Shown here: positions 1 to 10,455 of the stretch, piece after piece
Layout: every line of letters begins with the position of its first letter
Numbering within the stretch: the first letter of the stretch is position 1
DNA from: Apodemus sylvaticus
Lineage: Eukaryota > Chordata > Mammalia > Rodentia > Muridae
Assembly (NCBI RefSeq): GCF_947179515.1
Contig: NC_067477.1
Span: forward strand, 123,822,062 to 123,886,061
Direction: 5' to 3'
DNA length: 64,000 nucleotides
The notes under the pieces: model-generated
The model's input: only the letters and a program-made list of their open reading frames with translations
What the model was told of the DNA's origin: nothing
Database searches by the model: none
Translations under genes and position numbers: made by a program

Positions 1-665
1 ACTTCTTCCTCACAAAGAATCTCAAAGGTAAGTCTATTATCTCTTTTACTCATTTGAAGAAGAGAATCCTAAAAAGAGGTTAAATTAATCAGCCAAGAAT
101 GTAAATACTCGAACTGGGGAAAAATCTTTTTTATCACATCAAAGCCTACATTTTTCCAAATTTGTTTTTTAAGTGACTTAACAATAGAATATATTCTTTG
201 GGCAAAATCTTTTTGTGAAACCTAAATACATAGCACAGATACAAGCAAAGTTTCCTGTATCCCAATGGGGACAGACTTCACTCTCAAAAATGTCCTTAGA
301 GAACCCCTGAGGCTCAACAGTGCACAGTGCTCTGCAGAACTCAGCAGTACTGAGAGGATCACTTCTCCTTTATGTTCCCAGTGTTGACAGTGTGAGACCC
401 ACTGGGAAGGTCTGATACAAGGAGTCATTTGTCAGGTTTCTGAGCCATCAGCTTGAATTTTGCATTCAAAATTCAAGAGATTCAAAACGAAGAGATTCAG
501 AATATCTCCAAATGCCTCTTAAAATTTAAAGAGGCTATTATAAGATATTGTCTTTTTGATACACATAATTTATCAAGCCATCTTTATATTGCTGAAATAT
601 ATTACTAGGTCATGTATTAAATAAATAAACAAAATGTATTTTAAAAAATTATTTAAAAAAGTATC
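1..665. other. Unique AT-rich sequence, no gene recognised
   Basis: Only short chance reading frames are present and no repeat family is recognised. A-rich sequence at about 620-664 immediately precedes the first L1 and includes AAAAGTAT, which recurs at about 6237 after that element. The 8-bp match could be a remnant of its target-site duplication, but it is too short to be sure. Confidence 0.4.
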
Positions 666-1180
666 CAGTTTCTGTCTCCATCTTGAGTCCATCCTATGGC
701 AGCTTAACTACCCAGGAGTGGGGAGAGGCCTGTCTGCACAGGTAGAACCACCCCTGCCACTCAGAGGATCTGTAGAAGCCCTCTGGTTTCAGTCTCCCCC
801 TTGGGACCACCTTCTGCCACCTCATAACATATCCAAGCGATTCACAGAGGTAGCTAACCACTCAGGAGTGCAGAGAGGCCAGACATCACAAGTAGGACCA
901 CCTCTGGTGCTTAGAGGGACCAGCTGGAAACCCTGAGGACACAAGAGCCTAGGAGCAGCCTAAGACATGAGTTTTCCGATTTCCATCTGCACCCAGAATT
1001 GATCGGGGCCACAGAGCGACATACCCAAATATAACCACAAGAGAACAGGTCTTGCAGGAGTACCTATATAACAGTATACACAGAGAAAAAGGGTCTCCCA
1101 GAAGCACATATACAGAGGCTTGCATAAGAGATAAGCAATAGTCAGAGACAGTAACAGCAGCTAACACCAGAGATAATCAG
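666..1180 (+). promoter_or_regulatory. L1 5'UTR remnant with degenerate tandem repeat
   Basis: This is the untranslated leader of the old L1, and in an active element it would hold the internal RNA polymerase II promoter. A segment around 711-775 is repeated in degenerate form about 150 bp later, around 861-925. Both copies share CAGGAGTG, GAGAGGCC and a GTAG..ACCACC block. The sequence TTTCCATCTGCACCCA near 980 also occurs, inverted, in the 5'UTR fragment at 8698-9130. TCAGAGACAG and CTAACACCA lie just before the ORF1 start in both. Confidence 0.6.
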
Positions 1181-2306
1181 ATGCAAAAGACAAATGCAAG
1201 AACATTACCAACAGAAACCAAGGCAACATGGCACCATCTGCAACAAGTTCTCCCACAACAGCAAGTCCTGGATACCCCAACACACAAGAAAAGCAAGATC
1301 TGGAATTAAAATCACATCTCATTTTGCTGATAGAAAATTTCAAGAAGGACATAAATAACTCCCTTAAAGAAGTATGGGAGAAGATGAGTCAACAGGTAGA
1401 AGCCATTAAAAAGAAAACACAGAAATCCCTTAAATAGATACAGGAGAACATGGGTCAACAAGTAGAAGTGTGTAAAGAGGAAACACAAGAATCACTTAAA
1501 GAAATACAGGAGAACATGGGTCAACAGGCAGAAACCCTTAAAGAGGAAACACAAAAATCCATTAAAGAATTACAGGAAAACACAAACAAACAAGTGAAGA
1601 AATTAAACAAAACAATCCAGGATCTAAAAATGGAAGTAGAAACAACTAAAAATCACAAAAGGAGACAACCCTTGAGATAGAAAACTTTGGAAAGAAATCA
1701 GGAATTATAGATGCAAACATCAACAACAGACTCCAAGAGATAGTAGAAAGAATCTCAGGTGCTGAAAATACATAGAAAACATTGATTCAACAGTCAAAGA
1801 AAATGCAAAATGCAAAAACCTTGTAACCCAAAACCATACAGGAATTCCAGGACATAATGAAAAGACCAAACCTAAGAATTATAGGTCTAGAAGAGAGAGA
1901 ATATTTAGAGGTTAAAGGGCCAGTAAATATCTTCAACAGAATTATAGAAGAAAACTTCCCTAACCTAAAGAAAGAGATGCCCATGAACATACAAGAAGCC
2001 TACAGAACACCAAACAGACCAGAATAGAACGTAAATTCCTCCTGTCACATAATTATCAAAACACCAATGCACTAAACAAAGAAAGAATATTGAAAGCTGT
2101 AAGAGAAAAAGGCCAAGTAACATACAAAGGAAGACATTTCAGAATTACACCAGAGACCATGAAAGCAAGAAGATCCTGGGCAGATCTCATACAAACCCTA
2201 AGAGACCACAAATGCCAGCCCAGACTACTAACCCAGCAAAACTCTCATTCACCACAGATGTAGAAACCAAGATATTCCATGGTAAAAAACAAATTTACAC
2301 ATTATC
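1181..2306 (+). pseudogene. LINE-1 ORF1 remnant (RNA-binding chaperone), broken
   Basis: ORF1 encodes the L1 nucleic-acid chaperone, which has an N-terminal coiled coil, an RRM and a C-terminal domain. Here the start codon context has lost a base relative to the intact copy (ATGCAAAAG against ATGGCAAAAG). The coiled-coil repeats (KEETQKSLKEIQEN type, about 66 bp each) are visible at about 1381-1600 and are interrupted by a TAG at about 1435. Later parts match the RRM and CTD of the ORF1 at 10456-11727 in shifting frames, for example NIQEAYRTPNR and MKARRSWADL. The last 30 or so codons are deleted at the TA-repeat junction. Confidence 0.85.
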
Positions 2307-2330
2307 TTTCAAATGTTTATATATGTTATA

Positions 2331-2344
2331 TAAATATATAAAAA

Positions 2345-2391
<47 letters not shown>
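2331..2391. repeat. (TA)n microsatellite at an L1 internal deletion
   Basis: An almost pure TA tract of about 45 bp, with flanking ATATAAATATA sequence, lies exactly where the old L1 loses the end of ORF1 and the first 180 or so codons of ORF2. Compared with the younger copy, about 690 bp are missing here. Confidence 0.85.
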
Positions 2392-2392
<1 letters not shown>

Positions 2393-5300
2393 CATTTCAT
2401 CCTAAATCAAAAGAATATACCTTCTTCTCAGCACCTTATAGTACCTTCTCCAAAATTAGATCGAACTAATCCCATGCCTCCTATCAGAACACTATGGAGT
2501 AAAAGTGGTCTTCAACAGCAGAAAAACAACAGAAAGCCCACACTCATGGAAGCTGAACAATGCAATACTCAATGAGATGTTGGTCAAGGAAGAAATAAAG
2601 AAAGAAATCAAAACCTCTTTAGAATTTAATGAAAATGAAGGCACAACATACCCAAATTTATGGGACACAATGAAAGCAGTGCTAAGAGGAGTGCCTCCAA
2701 AAAGAAGCTGGAGAGAGCATACACTAGCAGCTTAACAGCACACCTGAAAGCTCTAGAGCAGAAAGAAGCTAACACACCCAAGAAGAATAGAAGGCAGGAA
2801 GAAATCATCAAACTCAGATCTGAAATCAACCAAATAGAAACAAAAAGAACCATATAAAGAACAAAACCAGGAGCTGGTTCTTTGAGAAAATCAACAAGAT
2901 AGATAAACCCTTGGCCACACTAACCACAGGGCACAGAGACAGTACCCAAATTAACAAAATCAGAAATGAAAAGGGAAATATAATAACAGAAACTGAAAAA
3001 ATTCAAAAAAAATCACAAGATCCTACTAAATAATCCTATACTCTACACAATTGGAAAATCTGGATGAAATGGACAATTTCCTAGACAAATTTCTTTGTAC
3101 CAAGTACCAAAGTTAAATCAGGATCAAACAGACCATCTAAACAGTCCCATAACACCTAAAAAAATAGAAGCGGCCATTGAAAGTCTCCCAACCAAAATAA
3201 GCACAAAAGCAGATGGATTTAGTGCAGAATTCTCTCAGATATTGAAAGAAGACCTAACACCAATACTCTTCAAACTATTCCACAAAATAGAAACAGAATG
3301 AAAACTACCCAACTCATTCTATGAAGCCACCAGTACACTGATACCAAAACCACACAAAGATCCAAGAAAGAAAGAGAACTTCAGAACAATCTCCCTTATG
3401 AATATCGATGCAAAAATACTCAATAAAATTCTTACCAACTGAATCCAAGAACACATCAAAATAATCATTTAACATGATCAAGTAGGCTTCATCCCAGGGA
3501 TGCAGAGATGGTTCAATATATGGAAATCCATCAATGTAATCCACTACATAAAAAAAAACTCAAAGAAAAAAACCAAGTGGCCATTTCATTAGATGCTGAA
3601 AAAGCATTTGACAAAATTCTGTATCCTTTCATGTTCAAAGTCTTTGAAAGATCAGTAATTCAAGTCCCATACCTAAACATAGTAAAAGCAATATACAGAA
3701 AACCAGTAGCCAACATCATACTAAATGGAGAGAACCTTGAAGCAATCTCACTAAAATCATGGACTAGCTAAGGGTGCCCTCTCTCTCCATATCTATTCAA
3801 TATAGTACTCAAAGACCTAACTAGAGCAATTAGATTGCAAAAGAAGATCAAAGGGATACAAATTGGAAAGAAAGAACACAAAATATCACTATTTGCAGAT
3901 GATATGATAGTATACTTAATTGACCCAAAAAGCTCCACCAGAGAATTTGTACAGCTGATAAACAACTTCAGTAAAGTGTCCTGATATAAAATTAACTCTA
4001 ACAAATCAGTAGCTTTCCTATACTCAAAGGATAAACAGGCTGAGAAAGAAATTAGGGAAATGACACACTTCACAATAATCACAAACTATATAAAGTATTT
4101 TGGTGTAACTCTAACCAAACAAGTGCAAGATCTGTATGAGAAGAACTACAAGTCTCTGAAGAAAGAAATCGAAGAAGACCTCAGAAGATGGAAAGATCTC
4201 TCATGCTCATGGATTAGCAGGATTAATATAGTAAAAATGGCCATCCTGCCAAAAGCAATATACAGATTTAATGCAACGCCCATCAAAATCCCAACTCAAT
4301 TCTTCACAGAGTTAAGAAAGAGTAATTTCCAAATTTATCTGGAATAGCAAAAACCCCAGGATAGCTAACACTATTCTCAACAGTAAAAGAGCTTCTGGGA
4401 GAATCAGTATCCTGGACCTCAAGCAGTACTACAGAGCAATACTGTTAAAAACTGCATGGTATTGGTACAGCGACAGGCAGGTAGATCAATGGAATAGAAT
4501 TGAAGACCCAGAAATGAACCCACACACCTACGGTCACTTGATCTTTGACAAAATTGCTAAAACTATCCAGTGGAAAAAAGATAGCCTTTTCAACAAATGG
4601 TGCTGGCTCAACGGGTGGCTAGCATGCAGAAGAATGCAAGTTGATCCATTCTTATCACCTTGTACTAAGCTCAATTCCAAATGGATGAAGGACCACCACA
4701 TAAAACCAGATACACTGAAACTAACTGAGCACATGGGCACAAGGGAAAATTTCCTGAACAGAACACCAATAGCTTATGCTCTAAGATCAAGAACTAACAA
4801 ATGGGACCTCGTACAATTACAATGCTTCTGTAAAGCAAAGGACACTGTCAATAGGACAAAATAGCAACCAACAAATTGGAAAAATTCTTTACCAACCCTA
4901 CATCCAACAGAGGGCTAATATCCAATATATACACAGAACTCAAGAAGTTAAACTCCAGAGAATCAATAACTCTATATAAAAAAATGGGGTACAGAGCTAA
5001 ACAGAGAATTCTTAACTGAGGAAAACCAATGGCTGAGAAGGATCTAAAGAAATGTTCAACGTCCTTAGTCATCAGGGAAATGCAAATCAAAGCAACCCTG
5101 AGATTCCACCTCACTCCAGTCAGAATGGCTAAGATCCAAAATTCAGGAGACAGCAGGTGCTGGCAAGGATGTAGAAAAAGAGGAACATACCTCCACTGCT
5201 GATATGACTTCAAGCTGGTACAACCACTCTGGAAATCAGTTTGGCTGTTCCTCAAAAAAACTGATCATAATCCTACCAGAAGACCCTGTTATACCACCCT

Positions 5301-5585
5301 TGACATATACCCAGAGGATTCTCTAGCATGTAATAAGGACACATGCTCCCCTATATTCATAGCACCCCTATTTATAATAGCCAGAAGCTGGAAAGAACCC
5401 AGATGTCCCTCAACGTAGGGATGGATACAGAAAATGTTGTATATTTACACAATAGAATACTACTCAACTATTAAACACAATAAATTCATGAAATAATTAG
5501 GCAAATGGTTGGAACTGGAAAATATCCTGAGTGAGTAACCCAATCACAAAAGAACATACATGATATGCACTCACTAATAAGTGAA
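2392..5585 (+). pseudogene. LINE-1 ORF2 remnant (endonuclease/reverse transcriptase), broken
   Basis: ORF2 normally encodes the endonuclease, reverse transcriptase and Cys-rich domains that carry out target-primed reverse transcription. This remnant starts inside the endonuclease domain (KEYTFFSAP at about 2410) and lacks its first part. The RT domain is recognisable in pieces: AEKAFDKI at about 3598, the FADDMIVY catalytic motif at about 3892, and SWISRINIVKMAILPKAIYRF near 4210. Multiple stops and frameshifts break it, and the open pieces are at most about 116 codons. The C-terminal part runs to the expected ORF2 end near 5585 (CACTCACTAATAAGTG). Confidence 0.9.
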
Positions 5586-6236
5586 TTCCAAGAAGCTTGT
5601 AATACCCAAGACACATTTCACAGATCAAATGATGCCCAAGAAGGAGAAAGAACAAAGTATGGATACTCTGGTCCTTCGTAGAAAGGGGAACAAAATACTC
5701 ACAGGAGGAGATACAGAGACCAAGTGTGGAGCAAAGTCTGAGGGAAAGACCGTCCAGAGACTGCCCCACCTAGGAATCCATCCCATATACAGTTACAAAA
5801 CCCAGATAATATTATCAATGCCCACAAGTGCTAGCTGTCACCTTCGAGGCTCTGCTATTGCATGACAAATACAGAGGGGGACACTCTCAGCCAGCCATTG
5901 AACTAAGCACAGGGTCCCCAATGGAGGAGCTACAGAAAGGACCCAAGGAGCTGAAGGGGTTTGTAGTGTCATAGGAGGAACAAGAATATGAGTCACCCAG
6001 TAATCCAGAGCTGCCATGGACAAAACCATCAACCAAAGAGTACACATGGAGTTACCCATGGCTCCAAATGCATGGCAGCAGAGGATGGCCTTGTTAAACA
6101 CCAAAGAGAGGAGAGGCCCTTGGTCCTGGAAAGGCTTGGTGCTGCAGTATAGAATACCAGGACAGGGAAGCAGGAGAGGCTTGATTTGGGAGCAGGGGGA
6201 GAGGAGATGGAAGGTTGCTTAGTTGATGAGTGTTTG
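5586..6236 (+). other. L1 3'UTR remnant
   Basis: This stretch follows the ORF2 end and is homologous in part to the 3'UTRs at about 22000-23040 (plus) and 29750-30400 (inverse). Examples are the CCAGAGACTGCCCCACC segment and the GGCAGAGGATGGC segment. It ends with a G/A-rich tract (about 6160-6215) as murid L1 3'UTRs do, but without the AATAAA/poly(A) end. Confidence 0.75.
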
Positions 6237-6892
6237 AAAAGTATAAAGTATGCACAGATCATATACAATCCATGGCACACATGGGCTTTGCAAAGGATGG
6301 GAGCCTCTCTAAGCTGACAAATTTTTACATATCTAAAGAGTTCAGTGTGTATTACTGACACATATTTAAATCTTAAAACCCATGGTTACTGAAAACTAGC
6401 CAAACATGTCTTTCTGTGTTTGGTAATGAGTAAGAATGAAATCAGATTATTCCATACAGGGATCTGACATTTCCTAGAGTTACCAGATTTAGCAAATAAA
6501 AACATAAGGCAGCCAGATAAAATTGAATTTCAAATAAGCAATATTTTCTTTGTATAAATGTCTAGAATATTATAAGACGAATACCCATAACATTTTTTCT
6601 TATTTGTTTTCATTTCTTTAAAAAGTTTTAGGTTCTGCACTCTAGTTTAGTTAAACAGGTCAATAGCAAGTAGGGAATCGTGATTGCCTCAATTCAGATA
6701 CCCAAACTTGTGGAAGAAATCAGTTTATATAAATTACGAAACAAACTAAAAGTCAAGTCAAAAGTATCTTACCTGAATTATTAAAGATAACAACTAAAGT
6801 TTTTTTTAAAGTGAGGCAGAGAGACCTCATGGGCCAAAGGACATGTACTAAAAAATTAGTCATGCACAAAGAGATAGTAAATGAAGAAGTTT
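6237..6892. other. Unique AT-rich sequence between two L1 elements
   Basis: No reading frame or repeat family is recognised. The right end (GTTTAAAATG) supplies the TT/AAAA insertion site of the next element. Confidence 0.5.
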
Positions 6893-6907
6893 AAAATGTA
6901 TGTATAA
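6893..6907 (+). repeat. Left target-site duplication of the 9.7-kb L1 insertion
   Basis: AAAATGTATGTATAA is repeated perfectly at 16583-16597. The two bases before it are TT, giving TT/AAAA, the preferred L1 endonuclease nick context. Both features are what target-primed reverse transcription leaves behind. Confidence 0.8.

Positions 6908-6934
<27 letters not shown>
6908..6934 (+). repeat. (CGG)8 trinucleotide tract
   Basis: GGG followed by eight CGG units stands directly at the left target-site duplication, in otherwise AT-rich surroundings. Such tracts are typical of CpG-island first exons. Here it is the extreme 5' end of the inserted block. A second, interrupted CGG-rich patch lies at about 9297-9312. 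Confidence 0.9.
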
Positions 6935-6939
<5 letters not shown>

Positions 6940-8697
6940 ACAATTGTGACTGGGTTTGGTGGTTGCATATGGGATGAATACCCAGGTGGGGAAGTCCCTG
7001 GATGGCCTTTACTCTGTCCCTTCTACACTCAATACAGTCCCTGCATTTCCTTTAGACAGGTGCAATTCTGGGTTAAAATTTTTGAGAAGGGTGGGGGCCA
7101 CATCCATAAACCAGGGGTGGTGCCTAAACTCTGGATATAGTTTCTACAACTATAGGTTGTAGAAGGTTCTCTGTCCCTTTTGTTGGTTATTCCAGCTAAT
7201 GCTATCCCCATTGGGTCCTGGGAGCCTCTTGCTTTCCTGGCATCTGGGACTTCTGGTGGCTACCCCCAGTTCCCCATTTTCCATTGCTAAACACTTGTGT
7301 TCAATTTCCCGACCTTCTGTATATCTCCACCACCTATCTCCTCCCACACATTACCCTGACCTCCTTTTTCTTCTCTCTCTCATCATTTCCTCCCAAGTCC
7401 TTCCCACACTCTACCTCCTGTGATTATTTTATTCCCCATTCTAAATAGTACTGAAGCATCTACACTTTAAATCTTCCTTCTTCGTGAGCTTCATATGGTT
7501 TGTCAGTTATATAGTGGATATTCTGAGCTCTTTTACTAATATCCACTAGTTAGTGATACCTTCTGTGTTCTTTTGTGACTGACTTATGTCACTCAGGATG
7601 ATATTTTCTAGTTCCATCCATTTGCCTGTGAATTTCATGAAGTCATTGCTTTAAATAGCTGAGTAGTACTCCACTGCATAAATGAACCACATTTTCTGTA
7701 TCTATTCTTCTGTTGAGAGACGTCTGGGTTGTTTGCAGCTTCTGGCTATTAAAAATATGGCTGCTATGAACATAGTGGAGTATGTGTCCTTGTTATATGT
7801 TGGAGAATCTTTTGGGAATAGGCCCAACACTGGTATAGCTGGGTCCTCAGGTAGTACTATGTCCAATTTTCTGAGGAACCACCAGACTGATTTTCAGAGT
7901 GGTTGTACCAGTTTGCAGTCCCACCAGCAATGGAGAACTGTACCTCTTTCTCCACATTCTTGCCAGCATCTGCTGTTACCTGAGTTTTTGATCTTAGCCA
8001 TTTTGACTGGCATGAGGTGGAAACTCTGGGTCTTATTGATTTGCATTTCCCTGATGACTAAGAATATTGAACATTTCTTTAAGTGCTTCTCAACCATTTG
8101 TGGTTCCAAGGTTGAGAATTCATTGTTTAGCTCTGTACCTCATTTGAATGGGGTTATTTGGTTCTCTGGAGTCTAACTTCTTGAGTTCTTTGTATATATT
8201 GGATATTACCCTTCTATTAGATATAGGATTGGTAAAGATCTTCTCCCAGTATCTGTAGGTTGCTTTTTTGTCTTGATGAAAATGTCCTTTGCCTTACAGA
8301 AGCTTTTTCATTTCATGAGGCCCCATTTGTCTATAGTTGATCTTAGAGCCTGGTATACTGGTGTTCTGTTCAGGAAATTTCCCCTGTGTCAATGTGTTCA
8401 AGGCTCTTTCCAATCTCTCTTCAAATTTATTCATGTGTCTGCTTTTTACAGGAGGTCTTTGATCCACTTAGACTTACATTTTGTACAAAGAGATAAAAAT
8501 GGGTCAATTTTCATTCTTCTGCATGCCAACCTCCACTTAAGCCAGAACAATTTGTTGAATATACTCTTTTTTCACTTTATTGCTTTAGCATCTTTGTCAA
8601 AGATCAAGTGACCATAGGTGTGTGGGTTCATTTCTGGCCATCAATGCTATTCCATTGATCTACCTACCTGCTCCTATACTAAACCATGTAGTTTTCA
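6940..8697 (-). mobile_element. Inverted L1 fragment: partial 3'UTR and 3' part of ORF2
   Basis: Read on the minus strand this matches the end of ORF2 and the adjoining 3'UTR of murid L1, and it parallels the minus-strand L1 at 30207-31600. Plus-strand landmarks are CTGGGTTTGGTGG near 6950, ACTCAGGATGATATTTTC near 7590, the Cys-rich region complement near 7930, and GTTCATTTCTGGCC near 8625. The outer about 450 bp of 3'UTR and the poly(A) tail are missing, so it is not an ordinary insertion end. The inner end stops near the equivalent of plus-copy position 14438. Confidence 0.85.
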
Positions 8698-9130
8698 TGT
8701 GTCTGCCTCTCACCATCTCATTACCTTTGGTGTTAGCTGGTCTTGCTGTCTCTGACTAGAGCTTGTCCTTCCTGTGAGCCTGTGAGCCTGTGAGCCTGTG
8801 AGCCTGTGAGCCTGTGAGCCTATGGTCTCAGTTGGCTTCACACTCCTAGGAGACAAGCTCTCTCTGGATGGGATTGGGTTGAGGTTACAGGTTTAGCTCT
8901 TGGGTGCAGATGGAAACCAGAAAGATCATGTCCCATGCAGCTCCCAAGTCCCTGGGTCTTGTGGGCTCCTGGAAGGTCCCTCTTGGGTCTGGTATTAGGG
9001 CAGTGGTGGTGGTCTCACCTTAGATTTTAGGTGTGTCAGCAATCTTGGGAGACCAGCTCTTTCCAGGTGGGATTGGGGTGCAGATATTTGTGGCACAGGG
9101 TCAACCCCAGGAAACAGATAGAAACTAGAA
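8698..9130 (-). mobile_element. Inverted L1 5'UTR with the first codons of ORF1
   Basis: The reverse complement contains TTTCCATCTGCACCCA, GTCAGAGACAG and CAGCTAACACCA, in the same order as upstream of ORF1 in the old L1 (about 980, 1141, 1158). It ends in ATGGTGAGAGGC, the counterpart of the ORF1 start ATGGCAAAAGGC. It then joins late ORF2 sequence at about 8697. With the 6940-8697 piece it therefore looks like one L1 missing roughly 4 kb, from ORF1 codon 8 or so to late ORF2. Confidence 0.7.
8773..8820 (+). repeat. Six tandem copies of an 8-bp unit (TGTGAGCC)
   Basis: Six perfect consecutive copies of TGTGAGCC (48 bp) lie inside the inverted L1 5'UTR fragment. Perfect identity suggests recent slippage expansion. 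Confidence 0.9.
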
Positions 9131-9290
9131 GTTGAAAAGTCATACATGGGGAGAATTTTTTATCATATTAGAACAATTTATAGCAATACATACAATTATA
9201 TGTAACTGGTAGTCCTAATTCACTTAAGATTACTCTTCAAACATCAAGAAAAATTATAACCAGTAATCCATGTCTTAAAACTAAAATCAA
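9131..9290. other. AT-rich spacer of unknown origin inside the L1 block
   Basis: About 160 bp of AT-rich sequence resembles no part of the L1s in this window. It sits between the inverted L1 pieces and the GC-rich 5'UTR of the plus L1. If the block came from one transcript, this is the flank of the source locus. Confidence 0.5.
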
Positions 9291-10455
9291 CTTCCAGCGG
9301 CGGCGACGGCAGTGCAGCAGTGGCTGGTCCAGCTGAAGGGCCATCAGCAGTGGAACCAAGGCGACACAGTGACCAGTTAGGCCCTGCGCCCACGACCACT
9401 GACCTTCGCTGACCAGCCCGGCGGCAAGCCGCTGCAGTTGTGCGGCGCCTTTCCTGCACAGAAGCCACTTCAGAACTTGGCCTCCCACCAGTCAGGAGAG
9501 GTGCATCCATCCTGGTTTCGGACTCCAGGGATCGGACAGACTGAGGTACACAAACATAATCCGAGTCTAACACCGCGGTGGTCTGAGCCCGAAGGGCGTT
9601 GGCCTGCACCCAGGCCCTGGGCTGGTCGAGGGGCCATCAGGGTGCCAACCCAGCAAGGAGGTTTTTTGCCCAGGCCTGCGCGCGTGCCACCATTTTGCCT
9701 GCAGGACAACAGAGAGCTCTGGCGGGCAGACCCGTAACAGGCATAGCCTGAGACTAACAAAGCGGGGGTCTAGGCACCAAAAAGCACAGGACAGACCCCA
9801 AGAACTGGGCGGCTTGGTGGGCCATCTGTGAGTCAACCCGCCCAGGAGGTTGTTAGCACAGCAGACTCTCCCGGCGCTTTCAGGGAGCGCGGGCGCGCAC
9901 GCCCACCATCCTAGTCACCTGGGGGACCCAATTAACAGTCATAGCCCTAGGGGAACTTTGTTCGGACCTTGGCCTCCCAGGCTTTTGCCTGGACTCAGGG
10001 ACTGGGCGGCCAGGCTAACCTTGTATGTGCCAGCCCGGTTGGGGAATCAGCTGCCCAGCAGAGTGAGCGGAACACAGGGGAGGTCACAGCAGTATACACC
10101 TTCGGCACTCCCTGGGGGTGCACACAGGCTCCATCTGGTCCACAGACACAATCTGGGGCAAGGCCTCAGGCGGAAGCCCTCAGCTCAACTCTCTCCTCTT
10201 CCGGATCCAGATCAGCCTGGGCGGCCGCACCACATCTCCAAGTCCTGCAAGAGGCTAGCTGGGCTTCCGGGCGGCCAGCTGGGAGAAGTCAGTGTGCTCC
10301 AGTGAATCCAGCGGGCCCCAGCGGGAGCCTTCGGGTGCCTGCTTTGGGATCTGAACAGCCTGGGCAGCAGCACCCTGTCTACAGCTCCTGGGAAGGAGCA
10401 GCTTGCAGTGGTGAGTCCAGCACTGACAAGACAAACTAACACCAGTGAGAACTAG
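9291..10455 (+). promoter_or_regulatory. L1 5'UTR / promoter region built of degenerate ~190-bp monomers
   Basis: This GC-rich, CpG-rich leader precedes ORF1 directly. Related segments recur: GGCTGGTCGAGGGGCCATCAGG (about 9620) with its AACCCAGCAAGGAGG block, GGCGGCTTGGTGGGCCATCTG (about 9806) with AACCCGCCCAGGAGG, and GGGCGGCCAGGCTAACC (about 10003) with CAGCCCGGTTGGGG. An earlier relative is GGCTGGTCCAGCTGAAGGGCCATCAG (about 9322). The last three lie about 186 and 195 bp apart. Tandem promoter monomers of about 200 bp are known in mouse L1 families. By analogy this region would drive transcription of the element. Open frames across it are by-products of high GC. Confidence 0.65.

Larger units (their letters stand above)
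666..6236 (+). mobile_element. Old, nearly full-length but disrupted LINE-1
   Basis: This stretch follows the order of a murid L1: 5'UTR (about 666-1180), ORF1 remnant (1181-2306), an internal deletion filled by a TA repeat, ORF2 remnant (2392-5585) and 3'UTR (to about 6236). It aligns by eye along most of its length with the younger L1 at 9291-15870, with many substitutions, frameshifts and stop codons. No clear poly(A) tail remains. The boundaries are approximate. AAAAGTAT on both sides may be a short target-site duplication. The divergence and broken frames mark it as an old, immobile copy. Confidence 0.85.
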
